Counted from the first letter of the stretch, positions 33,048 to 44,382 are shown. The stretch is DNA of 64,000 nt from an uncultured Eubacteriales bacterium (GCA_902789795.1 CADAPM010000003.1:1-64000), one strand, 5' to 3'. Translations and numbers: made by a program. Notes: generated by a model from the letters alone, not told the origin.

Positions 33048-33776
33048 TTATGACCCCAGATACGCCTTCTGCACCGCGTCGTTATGCAGCAACTCATGCG
33101 CCGGTCCCTGCATCGTGATGACGCCCGTCTCCATGACGTAGGCGCGGTCGGCCACCTGCAGGGCCATCTGCGCGTTCTGCTCCACCAGCAGGATCGTGAC
33201 GCCGGAGGCGTGCAGCTCGCTGATGATGCCGAAGATCTGCTCCACCAGGATGGGCGCCAGGCCCATGGAGGGCTCGTCCAGCATCAGCAGGCGCGGGCGG
33301 CTCATCAGGGCGCGGGCCATGGCCAGCATCTGCTGCTCGCCGCCGGAAAGGGTGCCGCCGATCTGCTTTTCGCGCTCTTTGAGGCGCGGGAAACGCTCGA
33401 ACATCTCCTCCAGGGAGCCTTCGATCTCCGCGGCGGGGCGGCTGTAAGCGCCCATTTCCAGGTTCTCCCTAACGGTCATCTGCTGGAAGATGCGCCGCCC
33501 CTCGGGACAGAGGGACAGGCCCCGGCTGACCATTTTGGAGGCGCTCACGCCATTGATGTTCTCGCCGTTCAGCTCCACCGTGCCCTGGCGCGGGCGCAGG
33601 AGCCCGGCGATGGTGTTCAGCGTGGTGGATTTGCCCGCGCCGTTGGCACCGATCAGGGTCACGATCTCGTTCTCGTACACCTCCAGGGAGATGCCCTTGA
33701 TGGCGTGGATCGCGCCGTAGTAGACGTGGATGTCATGGACCCTCAGAAGCGGCGCTCCGGTCTTGATCTCGCTCAT
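33048..33776 (-). CDS. livF: Branched-chain amino acid ABC transporter, ATPase LivF
   Basis: 242-aa ABC ATPase. Walker A is GANGAGKSTTLNTIAG (near 40), the signature LSGGEQQMLAMARAL and Walker B LLMLDEPSMGLAP. The ending VEQNAQMALQVADRAYVMETG is typical of LivF. The gene order livK-livH-livM-livG-livF is complete, so this is a working high-affinity uptake system for Leu/Ile/Val or related amino acids. It overlaps livG by four bases. Confidence 0.95.
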   Translation of the reverse strand: MSEIKTGAPLLRVHDIHVYYGAIHAIKGISLEVYENEIVTLIGANGAGKSTTLNTIAGLLRPRQGTVELNGENINGVSASKMVSRGLSLCPEGRRIFQQMTVRENLEMGAYSRPAAEIEGSLEEMFERFPRLKEREKQIGGTLSGGEQQMLAMARALMSRPRLLMLDEPSMGLAPILVEQIFGIISELHASGVTILLVEQNAQMALQVADRAYVMETGVITMQGPAHELLHNDAVQKAYLGS

Positions 33777-34636
33777 TTTGCCGCCTCCTTCTTCTTGCCC
33801 AGGTAGGCCTCGATGACCATGGGGTTAGCCTGGATCTCATCCGCCGTGCCTTTGGCGATGACGCGCCCGAAGTTGAGCACGCAGATGCCCTCGCACACGC
33901 CCATGACCAAGCTCATATCGTGCTCGATCAGCAGGATGGCGATCTGGAATTTGTCGCGGATCTTCGCGATGTTCTCCATCAGCTCCTCGGTCTCGTGGGG
34001 GTTCATGCCCGCGGCCGGCTCGTCCAGCAGCAGCAGCTTGGGCTTGGTCGCCAGGGCGCGCACGATCTCCAGACGGCGCTGCACGCCGTAGGGCAGGCTG
34101 CCGGAGACCTCGTCCGCCAGGTCCTGCATGCCGAAGATGTCCAGGAGCTCCATGGCCTTCTCGTGCTGGCGCTTTTCCTGCTTCCAGTAGCGGGGCAGGC
34201 GCAGGATGCCGCTGAACATATCATACTTGATCTGGTTGTGCAGGCCGATGCGCACGTTTTCCTCCACCGTCATCTTGTCAAATAGGCGGATGTTCTGGAA
34301 GGTGCGGGCGATGCCCAGCTTGCTGGCCTGCACGATGGACATGCCGTGCAGGTCCTTGCCGTCGATCAGCACGGCGCCGGAAGTGGGCTCGTACACCTTG
34401 GTCAGCAGGTTGAACACCGTGGTCTTGCCCGCGCCGTTGGGGCCGATCAGGCCCGCGATCTCCGTCCGGCCGATGGTCAGGTTAAAGTCCTCCACGGCCT
34501 TCAGGCCGCCGAATTCGATGCCCAGGTGCCGCGTCTCCAGCACGGGGATCGCATTGACGTCCCGCTCCGGCACGATGGCGTTGGTCGGCACCGGGACCAT
34601 TCGGGTGTTAGAGCGTTTTCTCTGTCGTTCCGTCAT
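33773..34636 (-). CDS. livG: Branched-chain amino acid ABC transporter, ATPase LivG
   Basis: 287-aa ABC ATPase with Walker A GPNGAGKTTVFNLLT, the LivG-specific FQNIRLFDKMTVEENVRIG segment, a signature with PYGVQRRLEIVRALA (instead of LSGGQ, as is normal for LivG), and LLLDEPAAGMNPHE as Walker B. The N terminus is about 30 residues longer than usual and may start later. The gene has the same high GC as livF. Confidence 0.93.
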   Translation of the reverse strand: MTERQRKRSNTRMVPVPTNAIVPERDVNAIPVLETRHLGIEFGGLKAVEDFNLTIGRTEIAGLIGPNGAGKTTVFNLLTKVYEPTSGAVLIDGKDLHGMSIVQASKLGIARTFQNIRLFDKMTVEENVRIGLHNQIKYDMFSGILRLPRYWKQEKRQHEKAMELLDIFGMQDLADEVSGSLPYGVQRRLEIVRALATKPKLLLLDEPAAGMNPHETEELMENIAKIRDKFQIAILLIEHDMSLVMGVCEGICVLNFGRVIAKGTADEIQANPMVIEAYLGKKKEAAK

Positions 34637-35697
34637 CGTTCCGTCCCCCCTTGCGCCTGGTGTATCCCATCTTTTTGCTGAACAGAGTTTTTCATCCGCA
34701 CGATCAGGGAACGGATGGTCGGATTATTCGTCGCAAGCATGACCAGAATCAGCACGATCGCGTAAACCAGCATGCGGTAGTCGGAGAAGGCGCGCAGGAG
34801 CTCCGGCAGCACCGTCAATAACGTAGCGGCAATCACAGAGCCCCAAATATTGCCGATGCCGCCCAGTACCACGAACACCAGCACAAGAATGGAAGTATCG
34901 AACTTGAACTTCGCCGCTGTAAACGTAGAAAAGTTCAACCCATACAGTGCACCCGCCATACCAGCCAGGAACGCTGACGTCACGAAGGCCATCATTTTGT
35001 ATTTCGTCACATTCACACCCATTGCTTCTGCCGCGATGCGATTATCACGGGAAGCCATGATCGCGCGGCCTGAACGGCTGTTGATCAGATTCAGAACCAC
35101 AAAAAGCGCAATGAGGATCAGCACAAAACCGGCAGGAAAAGTTGATATCGTCTTGATTGCCTTGGTGCCAGCAGGTCCGCTGACGATCAGTTTTCCGGGG
35201 ATATCAGGACTGTTGAACGAAACGTAAAGCTGTCCGTTATCCAGTGAAAAATACAGGCAGTTCAGGATGCTGCGGATAATTTCGCCAAACGCAAGTGTCA
35301 CAATGGCCAGGTAATCACCCCTCAGGCGCAATACGGGAATGCCGATCAGCGCGCCTGCAGCGCCTGCCAGTATTCCGCCGGAAACCAGAGCGGTGATCAG
35401 ACGGACCGTGGTGTTCTGAACATTCATAGCGCCGAGCAACCAGGTTGAAACGATCGCTCCGGTAAAGGCACCGATACTCATGAACCCCGCATGGCCAAGG
35501 CTCAGTTCTCCGGAAATACCCACCACCAGATTCAATGAAACCGCCATCACAATATAAACGCAGATGGGGATCATCTGTCCCTTCAGCGCGCGGGTCATGG
35601 CCCCATTGTTGATCATGCTCTGCGCGATTATAAAGGCGATGGTAACAATACCGTAGGAAATGATGGCATCAACGGTCGTACGTTTCATCTTCCTCAT
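34633..35697 (-). CDS. livM: Branched-chain amino acid ABC transporter, permease LivM
   Basis: 354-aa permease with about eight membrane spans, with the LivM pattern GYLGLVSLGHAGFMSIGAF here as SGELSLGHAGFMSIGAF, and LRLRGDYLAIVTLAFGEI. The start at 35697 has GAGGTGACC upstream. By eye the base composition falls from about 34.8 kb on, within this gene, compared with livG and livF; a recombination join is possible. Confidence 0.95.
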   Translation of the reverse strand: MRKMKRTTVDAIISYGIVTIAFIIAQSMINNGAMTRALKGQMIPICVYIVMAVSLNLVVGISGELSLGHAGFMSIGAFTGAIVSTWLLGAMNVQNTTVRLITALVSGGILAGAAGALIGIPVLRLRGDYLAIVTLAFGEIIRSILNCLYFSLDNGQLYVSFNSPDIPGKLIVSGPAGTKAIKTISTFPAGFVLILIALFVVLNLINSRSGRAIMASRDNRIAAEAMGVNVTKYKMMAFVTSAFLAGMAGALYGLNFSTFTAAKFKFDTSILVLVFVVLGGIGNIWGSVIAATLLTVLPELLRAFSDYRMLVYAIVLILVMLATNNPTIRSLIVRMKNSVQQKDGIHQAQGGTER

Positions 35698-35707
35698 CAC
35701 GGTCACC

Positions 35708-36595
35708 TCACACCTTCTCCCGTACCGGCTTACCCAGCAATCCGGCGGGCTTGAACAGCAGCACGATGATCAGAACAGCAAACACGATCGCATCGCTCAA
35801 TTCGGTCGAAATATAAGCCTTGGCCATAATTTCGATAACACCCAGGAGCAGGCCGCCAATGAACGCGCCGGGAATCGAGCCAATACCGCCGAACACCGCG
35901 GCCGTGAATGCCTTGATGCCGGGCATGGAACCGGTCGTGGGCACCAGGTTGGGGTTGGTCGTCGAGCACAGCAGGGCTCCTGCGATCGCAGCCAAAGCAG
36001 ATCCGATCGCGAATGTGAGAGAAATCGTTCGATTCACGTTGATTCCCATCAGTTCAGCGGCGCCCTTATCCTCTGAAACAGCACGCATCGCCTTGCCCAT
36101 CTTGGTCCGGCTGGTAAACTGCGTAAGTCCTATCATAATAATGATGTTTGCCGCAATCGTCAGCAGAGCCTCGCTGGAAATCACCAGTTCTCCGTTCAGC
36201 ATCCGCAGGTTTCCCACATTGAATACGCTTGAAAAAACCTTCGGGTTCGAGCCCCAAATCAACATCGCCGCATTTTGCAGAAAATAACTGACACCGATGG
36301 CAGTGATCAGCACAGCCAGTGAAGCTGACTGCCTGAGGGGTTTATACGCCAGTCGTTCGATAGCAATACCCAACAGCGTACAGACCACAATCGCCGCAAG
36401 TACAGCCAGAAATGGCGGCATGCTCAGATAAACCATCACGCAGAAAACGATATACGCGCCAACCATGATGATGTCACCGTGAGCAAAATTCAGCATTTTG
36501 GCAATGCCATATACCATCGAATACCCCAGTGCAATAATGGCATATACGCTGCCGAGGCTGATTCCGTTGATCAGATACCGCAGAAACGCGACCAT
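35708..36595 (-). CDS. livH: Branched-chain amino acid ABC transporter, permease LivH
   Basis: 295-aa permease, MVAFLRYLINGISLGSVYAIIALGYSMVYGI at the start, then MLNFAHGDIIMVGAYI (the LivH family motif) and a GSMPGIKAFTAAVFGGIGSIPGAFIGG segment. The start at 36595 has AGGAG upstream; the longer frame begins in the hairpin after livK. Composition is lower in GC than livF (28 of 60 bases at 36181-36240 against 44 of 60 at 33301-33360). Confidence 0.95.
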   Translation of the reverse strand: MVAFLRYLINGISLGSVYAIIALGYSMVYGIAKMLNFAHGDIIMVGAYIVFCVMVYLSMPPFLAVLAAIVVCTLLGIAIERLAYKPLRQSASLAVLITAIGVSYFLQNAAMLIWGSNPKVFSSVFNVGNLRMLNGELVISSEALLTIAANIIIMIGLTQFTSRTKMGKAMRAVSEDKGAAELMGINVNRTISLTFAIGSALAAIAGALLCSTTNPNLVPTTGSMPGIKAFTAAVFGGIGSIPGAFIGGLLLGVIEIMAKAYISTELSDAIVFAVLIIVLLFKPAGLLGKPVREKV

Positions 36596-36627
36596 GTTTA
36601 CAACTCCTTTGTGCCAAAAGCGACCAG

Positions 36628-36654
36628 CATCCGGCAGCAAATTGCCGCCGGATG
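36628..36654 (-). other. Hairpin between livK and livH
   Basis: CATCCGGC and GCCGGATG make an eight-base-pair stem in the transcript between livK and livH, without a clear T-tract. Such hairpins often raise the level of the binding-protein mRNA over the permease part. Confidence 0.6.
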
Positions 36655-36697
36655 TCGGTCAAATCCGATTTATTCCTGTCAGACAGTAAATCAGATA

Positions 36698-37831
36698 TTA
36701 GTTTCCATAAGGTACATAGCTGCCGTCCTTGATCACATAGGCAGCGGGCAGCTTATTGACCGCGCCGGTCTCATCCCACCGCATGGTACCGGTCAGTCCG
36801 CTGAATTCCATTTCCGCGAATTGCTTGATCAGCAGCTCGCAGGCATCCTGATAGCTGGTCTCGCCGGTGATGCCCGCGTTCACGCTGGCCTGATACAGCG
36901 CATAGATTGCGTCGTAGGAATCAGCCGCAAACTGGTTGGGCAGCACACCGTTTTCGGAAATAGCAGTATACTTCTGAACGAAGTTCACCACCGCCTCGTC
37001 AGTATCATAAGCCGAGAAAGGAGTGAGCAGGATCACGCCTTCAGCTAGGGAGGTGTCAAAGTTTTCCAGTGTCAGGATGCCGTCCATACCGTCCACACCA
37101 AAGAAGACGGGCGCATAGCCGATATCCTTAGCGGCGCGCAGAATGAGAGACGCGGGGCCGTAATAGATGGGCAGGAATACCAGATCAGCGCCGGCTTCCT
37201 TTGCCTTCAGCACCTGAGTGGAATAGTCCGCGTCACCCTCGATGAAGGAAGTTTCAGACACGATTTCCAAACCGATCTTAGCCGCTTCCGCCTTGAAGGA
37301 CTGATAAATGGTGGTGGAATAATCGTCGGAAACGTTGTAAATAATCGCGACCTTAGTTCCCATGCCGTTTTCTTTGATCATGTCAGCGGGAATGATACCC
37401 ATCTGGGGATCCTGGAAGCAGACCTGGTACATATTGTCCTTGTCCGCGACTACGCCGTCATTGGAGGCCGAAGGAGTCAGCATGAACATACGATCCTCGA
37501 AAGCCTGGGCACTCACCGCGAGGCAGGGACCGGTGGTGGTGGTACCGTCGATCATCTGGGCACCCTGGTCAATGGCTGTAAAATAAGCATTGATAGAGGT
37601 CTCGGGATCATGGACATCATCCAGCTCGATCAGCTCGATCTGCAGGCCGCCCTTGGCGTTGATCTCGTCACGGGCCACTTCCGCGCCCCATTTGCAGGCT
37701 TTGCCGTAAATATCCGCACCGCCGGTAAACGGACCGATGACTGCAATTTTGAGCGGGGCTTCCGCCAGAACGGCGGCACAGGACATCAGCATGACTGCGA
37801 CCATCAGCACAGCAAACAGCTTTTTCATCAT
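36698..37831 (-). CDS. livK: Branched-chain amino acid ABC transporter, binding protein
   Basis: 377-aa periplasmic-binding-type lipoprotein or secreted protein. The signal segment MKKLFAVLMVAVMLMSCAAVLAEA has a cysteine, but the lipobox fit is poor. The body matches the LivK/Peripla_BP_6 family: APLKIAVIGPFTGGADIYGKA, MIDGTTTTGPCLAVSAQAFEDR, and LGYAPVFFGVDGMDG. GAGGAGG precedes the ATG at 37831. It leads the operon, with its own promoter at 37909-37937. Confidence 0.95.
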   Translation of the reverse strand: MMKKLFAVLMVAVMLMSCAAVLAEAPLKIAVIGPFTGGADIYGKACKWGAEVARDEINAKGGLQIELIELDDVHDPETSINAYFTAIDQGAQMIDGTTTTGPCLAVSAQAFEDRMFMLTPSASNDGVVADKDNMYQVCFQDPQMGIIPADMIKENGMGTKVAIIYNVSDDYSTTIYQSFKAEAAKIGLEIVSETSFIEGDADYSTQVLKAKEAGADLVFLPIYYGPASLILRAAKDIGYAPVFFGVDGMDGILTLENFDTSLAEGVILLTPFSAYDTDEAVVNFVQKYTAISENGVLPNQFAADSYDAIYALYQASVNAGITGETSYQDACELLIKQFAEMEFSGLTGTMRWDETGAVNKLPAAYVIKDGSYVPYGN

Positions 37832-37908
37832 CAATTCCTCCTCTTAAATAGTAAACATTCGGTCCATATGAACGGAATGCCAAATATACTGTCCATCGGA
37901 CGGGCATT

Positions 37909-37937
37909 ATTATACGCACGTTCATCCCAATAATCAA
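37909..37937 (-). promoter_or_regulatory. Promoter of the liv operon
   Basis: TTGATT (37932-37937) and TATAAT (37909-37914) on the minus strand, spacer 17. It is nearly back to back with the asd promoter, 30 bases away. Confidence 0.75.
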
Positions 37938-37967
37938 GCAAAACGTCTGTGTTTTTGCTGTATTTTG

Positions 37968-37996
37968 TTGTCATTCGCGGGAAAACGTGTTATACT
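37968..37996 (+). promoter_or_regulatory. Promoter of asd-dapA-dapB
   Basis: TTGTCA (37968-37973) and TATACT (37991-37996), spacer 17, 36 bases before the asd start. Confidence 0.75.
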
Positions 37997-38031
37997 GCAT
38001 CAATCTATCCGAAAGGCAGGTGCTTTGGTTT

Positions 38032-39123
38032 ATGAAGAAGTACAGAGTCGGCGTCATCGGCGCAACGGGCATGGTGGGCCAGCGGTTCGTGACCCTGCTG
38101 GAGAACCACCCCTGGTTCCAGCTGACCGCGGTGGCGGCCAGCGCGCGCAGCGCGGGCAAGACCTATGAGGAAGCGATCTCCGGCCGCTGGCTGCTCAAAA
38201 CGCCCTGCCCCGAGGAAGCGAAACAGCTGACCGTACTGGACGCGGCGGACGTGGAAAAGGTCGCCGCCCAGGTCGATTTCGTATTCTGCGCCATTTCCGC
38301 CAGCAAGGAGGAGACCCGGCGGCTGGAGGAGGCCTACGCCAAGGCCGAGACTCCCGTGGTCAGCAATAACTCCGCCTGCCGCGGCGTGGCGGACGTGCCC
38401 ATGCTGATCCCCGAGATCAACCACGCGCACACCGCCGTCATCGCCGCCCAGCGCAAGCGCCTGGGCACCGAGCGCGGCTTCATCGCCGTCAAGCCCAACT
38501 GCTCCATCCAGAGCTATGTGCCGGCCCTGACCCCGCTGCTTTCCTTCGGCATCGAGAAGATCAGCGTATGCACCTACCAGGCCATCAGCGGCGCGGGCAA
38601 GACCTTTGAGACCTTCCCGGAGATCATCGACAACGTGATCCCCTATATCGGCGGCGAGGAAGAAAAGAGCGAGCAGGAGCCCCTCAAGATCTGGGGCAGC
38701 CTGAGCGCGGACGGCTCCGCCGTGATCCCGGCCCAGACCCCGGTCATCAGCGCCCAGTGCCTGCGCGTGCCCGCCTCCGACGGCCACATGGCCGCCGTGT
38801 CGGTCAGCTTTGCGCGCAAGCCCGAGTTCCAGCAGATGCTGGACGCCTGGGCGAACTGGAAGACCCTGCCCCAGGAGCTTGAGCTGCCCAGCGCGCCCAC
38901 GCCCTTCGTGCAGTACATGACTGAGGACAACCGCCCCCAGACGAAGCTGGACCGCGATTTCGAGCGCGGCATGGGCGTGAGCGTCGGCCGCCTGCGTCCG
39001 GACCGCATCTTCGACTGGCGCTTCGTGTGCCTCTCCCACAACACCCTGCGCGGCGCGGCCGGCGGCGGCGTGCTCTCCGCAGAGCTGCTCTGCGCGCAGA
39101 ACTATATCCAGCACAAGGACTAA
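38032..39123 (+). CDS. asd: Aspartate-semialdehyde dehydrogenase (archaeal/fungal-type)
   Basis: 363-aa NADP enzyme making aspartate semialdehyde, the branch point to lysine, threonine and methionine. The Rossmann start is [15 protein letters not shown] and the active-site Cys is in [13 protein letters not shown] (near residue 160). The [16 protein letters not shown] segment and later SVSFARKP pattern are of the longer, archaeal/yeast-like class. AGGCAGGTG precedes the ATG at 38032. dapA and dapB follow as one operon. Confidence 0.92.
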   Translation: MKKYRVGVIGATGMVGQRFVTLLENHPWFQLTAVAASARSAGKTYEEAISGRWLLKTPCPEEAKQLTVLDAADVEKVAAQVDFVFCAISASKEETRRLEEAYAKAETPVVSNNSACRGVADVPMLIPEINHAHTAVIAAQRKRLGTERGFIAVKPNCSIQSYVPALTPLLSFGIEKISVCTYQAISGAGKTFETFPEIIDNVIPYIGGEEEKSEQEPLKIWGSLSADGSAVIPAQTPVISAQCLRVPASDGHMAAVSVSFARKPEFQQMLDAWANWKTLPQELELPSAPTPFVQYMTEDNRPQTKLDRDFERGMGVSVGRLRPDRIFDWRFVCLSHNTLRGAAGGGVLSAELLCAQNYIQHKD

Positions 39124-39135
39124 CGAGGTAATTTG

Positions 39136-40023
39136 ATGTCAAAGGCCCTGTTCACCGGCGCGGCCACCGCGCTGGTCACTCCGTTCAAAAATGATACGGT
39201 CGACGTCGCCGCCCTGGACGCGCTGATCGAGCGCCAGCTGGAGGCCGACATCCAGGCCCTGTTCCCCGTGGGGACCACCGGCGAGCCGGCCACCCTCTCG
39301 ATCGATGAGTGGGAGCTGGTCATCCGCCGTACAGTGATCGTGAGCCGCGGCCGCGTGCCGGTCATCGCCGGCACCGGCGGCAACAACACCAGGGACGTGA
39401 TCGAACGCGCCCAGCGGGCAAAAGTCCTGGGCGCCGACGCGCAGCTGTGCGTGACTCCATACTACAACAAGACGACCCAGCAGGGCCTGCTCGCCCACTA
39501 CCAGGCCATCGTCCGGGAGACGGAGCTGCCCATCATCCTGTACAGCGTGCCCTCCCGCACCGGCATGTCCATCGCGCCGGAGACCTGCGCCGAGCTGGCG
39601 AAGTCTGAGCAGATCATCGGCCTTAAGGAAGCCGGCGGCGACGTGGGCCGCGCCCTCGACATCCTCGCCCTCTGCGGCGGGGATCTGCCCCTGTACTGCG
39701 GTTCGGACGAGATCACCGTGCCGATGCTGGCCGCCGGCGCGTCCGGCGTCGTGTCCGTGCTGAGCAACGCCCTGCCGGAGGTGCTCGTGCAGCTGACGCG
39801 CGAGTGGGCGGCCGGGAACGTGGGCAGCGCTGCCGCCCTGCAGCGGCGGTACCAGCCCCTGATCCGCCTGTTGTTCCGGCAGGTCAGCCCCATCCCCGTC
39901 AAGGCGGCGCTGGCGGCTATGGGCCTGTGCGAAAACAGCCTGCGCCTGCCGCTGTTCCCTCTCACCGAAGAAGAACAGGCCCCGCTCATCGCGGAGCTTC
40001 GCAGACTGGAGGTCATCCGATGA
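39136..40023 (+). CDS. dapA: 4-hydroxy-tetrahydrodipicolinate synthase
   Basis: 295-aa aldolase-type enzyme that joins pyruvate and aspartate semialdehyde. FPVGTTGEPATLS is the pyruvate-binding motif and the Schiff-base Lys is in IIGLKEAGGD near residue 163. The catalytic Tyr is in YNKTTQQG. The ATG at 39136 has GAGGTAA upstream. It overlaps dapB by four bases. Confidence 0.97.
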   Translation: MSKALFTGAATALVTPFKNDTVDVAALDALIERQLEADIQALFPVGTTGEPATLSIDEWELVIRRTVIVSRGRVPVIAGTGGNNTRDVIERAQRAKVLGADAQLCVTPYYNKTTQQGLLAHYQAIVRETELPIILYSVPSRTGMSIAPETCAELAKSEQIIGLKEAGGDVGRALDILALCGGDLPLYCGSDEITVPMLAAGASGVVSVLSNALPEVLVQLTREWAAGNVGSAAALQRRYQPLIRLLFRQVSPIPVKAALAAMGLCENSLRLPLFPLTEEEQAPLIAELRRLEVIR

Positions 40024-40766
40024 ACCGGATCCTGCTGTGCGGCGCACTGGGCCGCATGGGTTATGAGGTCACCCGCGCCGCCAAGGAATACGGCTTCGAG
40101 ATCGCCGCGGGCATCGACGCTTCCGCCAACAAGGACGCGAGCTTCCCGCTGTACGCCGGGTTTTCCGACCAGATCCGGGAAGAAGCCGACGTCATCATCG
40201 ATTTTTCCCGGGCCTCGGCGCTGCCGGGGCTCCTCAGCTACGCCCTTGAGCACAAGCTGCCCTGCGTACTGGCCAGCACCGGCTACGGCGAAAAGGAGCA
40301 GCAGCTGATCCGGGACGCCGCCCAGGAGATCCCCGTGTTCGTCAGCGCGAACATGTCTGTGGGCGTGTACGTGCTCAAGCAGCTGATTCGTGCGGCCAAG
40401 GGCCTGATGCCCCAGGCGGATATCGAGATCATTGAAAAGCACCACCGCCAGAAGGAGGACTCCCCCAGCGGCACCGCGGCGGCGCTGGCCGCCGCCCTGA
40501 CAGATGCGGACACCCGGCTGGTGTATGGCCGCCAGGGGCTCAACACGAAGCGCCAGAGCGGCGAGATCGGCATCCACTCCGTCCGCGGAGGTACGGTATG
40601 CGGCGAGCACGAGGTGGACTTCCTGATGGACAACGAAGTCATCACCATCACCCACAGCGCCCAGAACCGCGGCATCTTCGCCTCAGGCGCCCTGCGCGCA
40701 GCCAGCTTCCTGCTCTGTCAGCCCGCGGGGCTCTACGGCATGGATGATCTGTTGGGAGCGCGCTGA
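40020..40766 (+). CDS. dapB: 4-hydroxy-tetrahydrodipicolinate reductase
   Basis: 248-aa reductase. The nucleotide loop is LCGALGRMGYEVTRAA, and the catalytic region EIIEKHHRQKEDSPSGTAAALA and IHSVRGGTVCGEHEV match the DapB family. Its start overlaps the dapA stop (ATGA). With asd and dapA it makes precursors for lysine and peptidoglycan diaminopimelate. Confidence 0.97.
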   Translation: MNRILLCGALGRMGYEVTRAAKEYGFEIAAGIDASANKDASFPLYAGFSDQIREEADVIIDFSRASALPGLLSYALEHKLPCVLASTGYGEKEQQLIRDAAQEIPVFVSANMSVGVYVLKQLIRAAKGLMPQADIEIIEKHHRQKEDSPSGTAAALAAALTDADTRLVYGRQGLNTKRQSGEIGIHSVRGGTVCGEHEVDFLMDNEVITITHSAQNRGIFASGALRAASFLLCQPAGLYGMDDLLGAR

Positions 40767-40774
40767 CGCTGACG

Positions 40775-41029
40775 ATGCTTAACAAAAAACTGTTTCATAA
40801 ACGGCTGCTGCAGCTGACTTTGCCCATCGCGCTGCAGAGCCTCATGCTGTCGCTGGTCGCCGCCGGCGACGCTTTTATGCTGGGGCGCGTCGCCCAGGAT
40901 CAGATGACCGCCGTCTCCCTGGCTTCCCAGGTCCAGTTCGTGCAGAACATGATCGTGACCTCCATCACCGGCGCGGTTCAGAAAATACAAGTGGCTCAGG
41001 AACCTGACAAGAGAAGGGTGAAGGTTTAA
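40775..41029 (+). pseudogene. Truncated MATE family efflux transporter
   Basis: About 70 residues match the N terminus of MATE (multidrug and toxin extrusion) transporters: LTLPIALQSLMLSLVAAGDAFMLGRV and SLASQVQFVQNMIVTSITGA. A full protein has about 450 residues. The frame then runs into the purine heptad array (41017-41072) and stops. The cut falls close to the array, so an event at the array removed or replaced the rest. It lies eight bases after dapB, so it may still be transcribed. Confidence 0.85.
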
Positions 41030-41072
41030 GGGTGAAGAGTGGAGAGTGAAGAGTGGAGTGTGGAGTTGGGTG
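41017..41072. repeat. Purine heptad array
   Basis: Eight units in strict sevens: GGTGAAG, GTTTAAG, GGTGAAG, AGTGGAG, AGTGAAG, AGTGGAG, TGTGGAG, TTGGGTG. It spans the junction between the MATE fragment and the next gene, ending 17 bases before that gene's start. Confidence 0.85.
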
Positions 41073-41089
41073 TGCAAGGGAGATTTAGG

Positions 41090-41785
41090 ATGATCAATAC
41101 GGTATTGTGGGATGTGGATGGGACGCTGCTGGACTTCAAGGCCGCGGAGAGCGCGGCGGTCAAGAGCCTGTTCCGGGAGTTCGGACTGGGCGAGTGCACC
41201 GACGAAATGGTCGGGCGGTACTCGGTCATCAACGTGGGCTGGTGGGAGCGGCTGGAGTGCGGTGAGCTGACCAAGCCCCAGGTGCTGGTCGGGCGCTTTG
41301 AACAGTTTTTCACGGAAATGGGCATCGATCCCGCCGTCGCAGCTCCGTTCAACGACCAGTATCAGCTGCGGCTCGGGGATACCATCGTCTACCGCGACGA
41401 CAGTCTCGACATCGTGCGCTCCCTGCGGGGAAAAGTGCGCCAGTACGTGGTCTCCAACGGCACTGTCGTAGCGCAGAACAAGAAGCTCTCCATCTCCGGG
41501 CTCGGCGCGCTGATGGACGGCATCTTCCTGTCCGAGGAACTGGGCGTGGAAAAGCCGAACCTCGGCTTCTTTGATCAGGTCTTCGCGCGCATCCCGCCGG
41601 TCCGTCCGGATGAAGTCCTGATCGTTGGCGACTCCCTCACCAGCGACATCCGGGGCGGCCTGAACGCCGGCATCCGCACCTGCTGGTACGATCCGGAGCA
41701 AAAGCCGGTCCCGGAGTGCTGGGCCATCGACCATGTCATTTCCGATCTGCACGAGGTTTTGCCCAACCTCGGGCTGAGCGAGTGA
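41090..41785 (+). CDS. YjjG-like HAD hydrolase
   Basis: 231-aa HAD phosphatase of the YjjG type (pyrimidine nucleotidase-like). DVDGTLLDFKAAE is motif I (near residue 8), VVSNGT motif II, and LGVEKPNLGFFDQ (Lys) and LIVGDSLTSDIRGG motif III/IV. GGGAG lies ten bases upstream of the ATG, in sequence directly adjoining the heptad array. The upstream frame inside the array is not credible. Confidence 0.88.
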   Translation: MINTVLWDVDGTLLDFKAAESAAVKSLFREFGLGECTDEMVGRYSVINVGWWERLECGELTKPQVLVGRFEQFFTEMGIDPAVAAPFNDQYQLRLGDTIVYRDDSLDIVRSLRGKVRQYVVSNGTVVAQNKKLSISGLGALMDGIFLSEELGVEKPNLGFFDQVFARIPPVRPDEVLIVGDSLTSDIRGGLNAGIRTCWYDPEQKPVPECWAIDHVISDLHEVLPNLGLSE

Positions 41786-41806
41786 AAAACAGCGATACCG
41801 TTAGCG

Positions 41807-41835
41807 CCGTCCCGGCAGGATCCGGGGCGGTTTTT
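41807..41835 (+). terminator. Rho-independent terminator
   Basis: CCGTCCCGG and CCGGGGCGG form a nine-base-pair stem around CAGGAT (one T-G pair), followed by TTTTT. Confidence 0.9.
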
Positions 41836-41837
41836 GG

Positions 41838-41866
41838 TTGCATTCAACTGCGCCTTTCGCTATAAT
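41838..41866 (+). promoter_or_regulatory. Promoter of tex
   Basis: TTGCAT (41838-41843) and TATAAT (41861-41866) with a 17-base spacer, directly after the terminator. Confidence 0.85.
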
Positions 41867-41912
41867 GGGCAGGCCGCCGAGGCTGCGCTATTGATACACG
41901 GAGGACAAATCA

Positions 41913-44068
<2,156 letters not shown>

Positions 44069-44072
<4 letters not shown>

Positions 44073-44145
44073 AGGGTGAAGGTAGGAAGGTGAAGGGTGA
44101 AGGGTGGAGAGTGGAGTTAGGAAGTAGGAAGTAGAAAGTAGGAAG
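44069..44145. repeat. Purine heptad array, eleven units in frame
   Basis: Units in sequence: GTGAAGG, GTGAAGG, TAGGAAG, GTGAAGG, GTGAAGG, GTGGAGA, GTGGAGT, TAGGAAG, TAGGAAG, TAGAAAG, TAGGAAG. No base is gained or lost over 77 bases. The first unit contains the TGA stop codon of tex. Confidence 0.9.
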
Positions 44146-44256
44146 TGATTCTACTCTTGCCTCGACAAATTTGCCATTGCCACGCAGACTGCGGCGTCAG
44201 AATATGTGACAATAGCGAACTGAGGAACGGTGGCCAAACGGAATAAAGCCGAATGA

Positions 44257-44293
44257 GGGCTGTTGCATTATGATATGCAACGGCCCATTTTTT
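44257..44293 (+). terminator. Rho-independent terminator
   Basis: GGGCTGTTGCAT and ATGCAACGGCCC form a 12-base-pair stem with a six-base loop, then six T. It ends the tex transcript after the heptad array. Confidence 0.9.
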
Positions 44294-44295
44294 CA

Positions 44296-44324
44296 TTGAC
44301 AATGCGGACGGTCTGTCGGATAAT
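44296..44324 (+). promoter_or_regulatory. Promoter of the large secreted glycan-binding protein gene
   Basis: TTGACA (44296-44301) and GATAAT (44319-44324), spacer 17, right after the terminator. Confidence 0.75.
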
Positions 44325-44382
44325 AAATGCGCAGACACTGTTGCATAAGCATTGAATAAACATGTTGAAAGAGGGATCGACG

